Below, piece after piece: positions 4,559 through 5,426 of a stretch of 5,426 bases of DNA. Made by a program: the position numbers and the translations under genes. Numbering within the stretch: the stretch's first letter is position 1; each line of letters starts with the position of its first letter. Source of the DNA: Nitratireductor sp. (GTDB lineage: Bacteria; Pseudomonadota; Alphaproteobacteria; Rhizobiales; Rhizobiaceae); NCBI GenBank assembly GCA_020441735.1, contig JAGRLQ010000210.1, positions 1 through 5,426 of the forward strand. The letters are read 5' to 3'. Under the pieces are notes generated by a model. That model ran no database searches. It saw nothing but the letters and a program-made list of their open reading frames with translations, and was not told the DNA's origin.

Positions 4559-5426
4559 ATGTTCAAGAAAGTTCTTATTGCCAATCGCGGCGAGATCGCC
4601 CTGCGCATCCTGCGCGCCTGCCGCGAACTGGGCATTCCAACCGTCGCCATTCACTCGACCGCCGACGAGACGGCAATGCATGTACGCCTTGCCGATGAGA
4701 GCGTCTGCATCGGTCCGCCGCCATCAAAGAAAAGCTATCTCAACATGCATGAGATCATGGCGGCCTGCGAGATCACCGGCGCCGACGCGATCCATCCGGG
4801 CTATGGCTTTCTGTCGGAAAATGCAAAATTCGCCGAAGTGCTTGAAGCGCACGATATCACTTTTATCGGCCCGTCCGCCGAGCACATCCGCATCATGGGC
4901 GACAAGATCGAAGCCAAGGCGACTGCAAAGCGCCTGGGTATTCCTGTCGTGCCGGGATCGGAAGGCGGCGTGACGGATGAGAAAACCGCCAAGCGTGTTG
5001 CCGCCGAGATCGGCTATCCCGTCATCATCAAGGCCGCGGCAGGCGGCGGTGGCAGAGGCATGAAGGTCGCCATGACCGAAGCAGACCTGTCGCAGGCGCT
5101 CCACACCGCGCGCAGCGAGGCCGGTGCGGCCTTCGGGGATGACAGCGTCTATATCGAGAAATACCTCGCCAAACCGCGCCACATCGAGGTTCAGGTGATG
5201 GGCGACGGCAAGGGTGGTGGCATCCATCTGGGCGAGCGCGACTGCTCTCTGCAGCGCCGCCACCAGAAAGTCTGGGAGGAAGCCCCTTCCCCGGCGCTTG
5301 GCGAAGCCGACCGCCAGAAAATCGGCGATATCTGCGCCAAAGCCGTGCAGGGCATGGGCTATGCCGGCGCCGGCACGGTTGAGTTTCTGTGGGAAGATGG
5401 TGAATTCTACTTCATCGAGATGAACA
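4559..5426 (+). CDS. accC: Biotin carboxylase subunit of acetyl-CoA carboxylase, N-terminal part (3' end outside window)
   Basis: 289 residues are visible and the frame is still open at the window edge; the family is usually about 450 residues, so roughly 160 are missing. It carboxylates the biotin on AccB using ATP and bicarbonate. Seen: the N-terminal domain (KVLIANRGEIALRILRA at 4-20), then the ATP-grasp domain with Lys116, Lys158, the glycine-rich loop GGGGRGM (162-168), EKYL (200-203) and His208. HQKV follows at 235-238, then Mg-binding Glu275 and Glu287 and Asn289. These correspond to E. coli AccC Lys116, Lys159, His209, His236, Glu276, Glu288 and Asn290, with an offset of one residue after position 116. 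All visible catalytic residues are intact. The preceding accB without a transferase domain, and the 69-nt spacing, point to AccC rather than the alpha subunit of propionyl-CoA, methylcrotonyl-CoA or pyruvate carboxylase. Start at 4559: GAGG 10 nt upstream and a canonical MFKKVLIANRGEIA beginning. Confidence 0.97.
   Translation, partial: MFKKVLIANRGEIALRILRACRELGIPTVAIHSTADETAMHVRLADESVCIGPPPSKKSYLNMHEIMAACEITGADAIHPGYGFLSENAKFAEVLEAHDITFIGPSAEHIRIMGDKIEAKATAKRLGIPVVPGSEGGVTDEKTAKRVAAEIGYPVIIKAAAGGGGRGMKVAMTEADLSQALHTARSEAGAAFGDDSVYIEKYLAKPRHIEVQVMGDGKGGGIHLGERDCSLQRRHQKVWEEAPSPALGEADRQKIGDICAKAVQGMGYAGAGTVEFLWEDGEFYFIEMN

Overview
The window reads as a piece of an alphaproteobacterial chromosome, most likely from the Rhizobiales (Hyphomicrobiales). 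It is GC-rich. The RNase E has a long Arg/Asp/Glu-rich tail. The best promoter (CTTGTT, 17-bp gap, CTATAT) fits the rhizobial housekeeping consensus, and the proteins look rhizobial. No mobile element, tRNA, rRNA or CRISPR array was seen. All five main genes lie on the + strand and fill most of the window.

Layout: (1) 1-1347, the 3' part of the RNase E gene (rne): catalytic DNase I-like domain, zinc link, small domain and a disordered charged tail. It is followed by a bulged GC-rich hairpin (1374-1407) that may end transcription. (2) 1414-1442, a good sigma-70-type promoter, then a secreted M48 metalloprotease with C-terminal TPR-like helices (BepA-like, 1475-2887). (3) After 83 nt, a periplasmic DsbA-family thiol oxidoreductase with an ScsC/Com1-like N-terminal helix and a CGFC active site (2971-3765). 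(4) A 259-nt non-coding stretch with a small hairpin at its start and a weak promoter candidate. (5) accB (4025-4489) and the 5' part of accC (4559 to the window edge), the biotin carrier and biotin carboxylase of acetyl-CoA carboxylase.

Three themes follow: RNA decay (rne), envelope protein quality control (M48 protease plus thiol oxidoreductase, probably co-transcribed) and the first step of fatty acid synthesis (accBC). These are conserved housekeeping genes and I do not see a new defence or mobile system.

The least ordinary features are small. The accB-accC spacer is built of three degenerate 18-bp units. These also encode a possible 21-codon mini-ORF that overlaps the accB stop codon. 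The aroQ gene that I recall sitting just upstream of accB in many Rhizobiales is absent here. The RNase E C-terminus carries only a single Trp where related proteins carry a GWW-type PNPase-binding motif.
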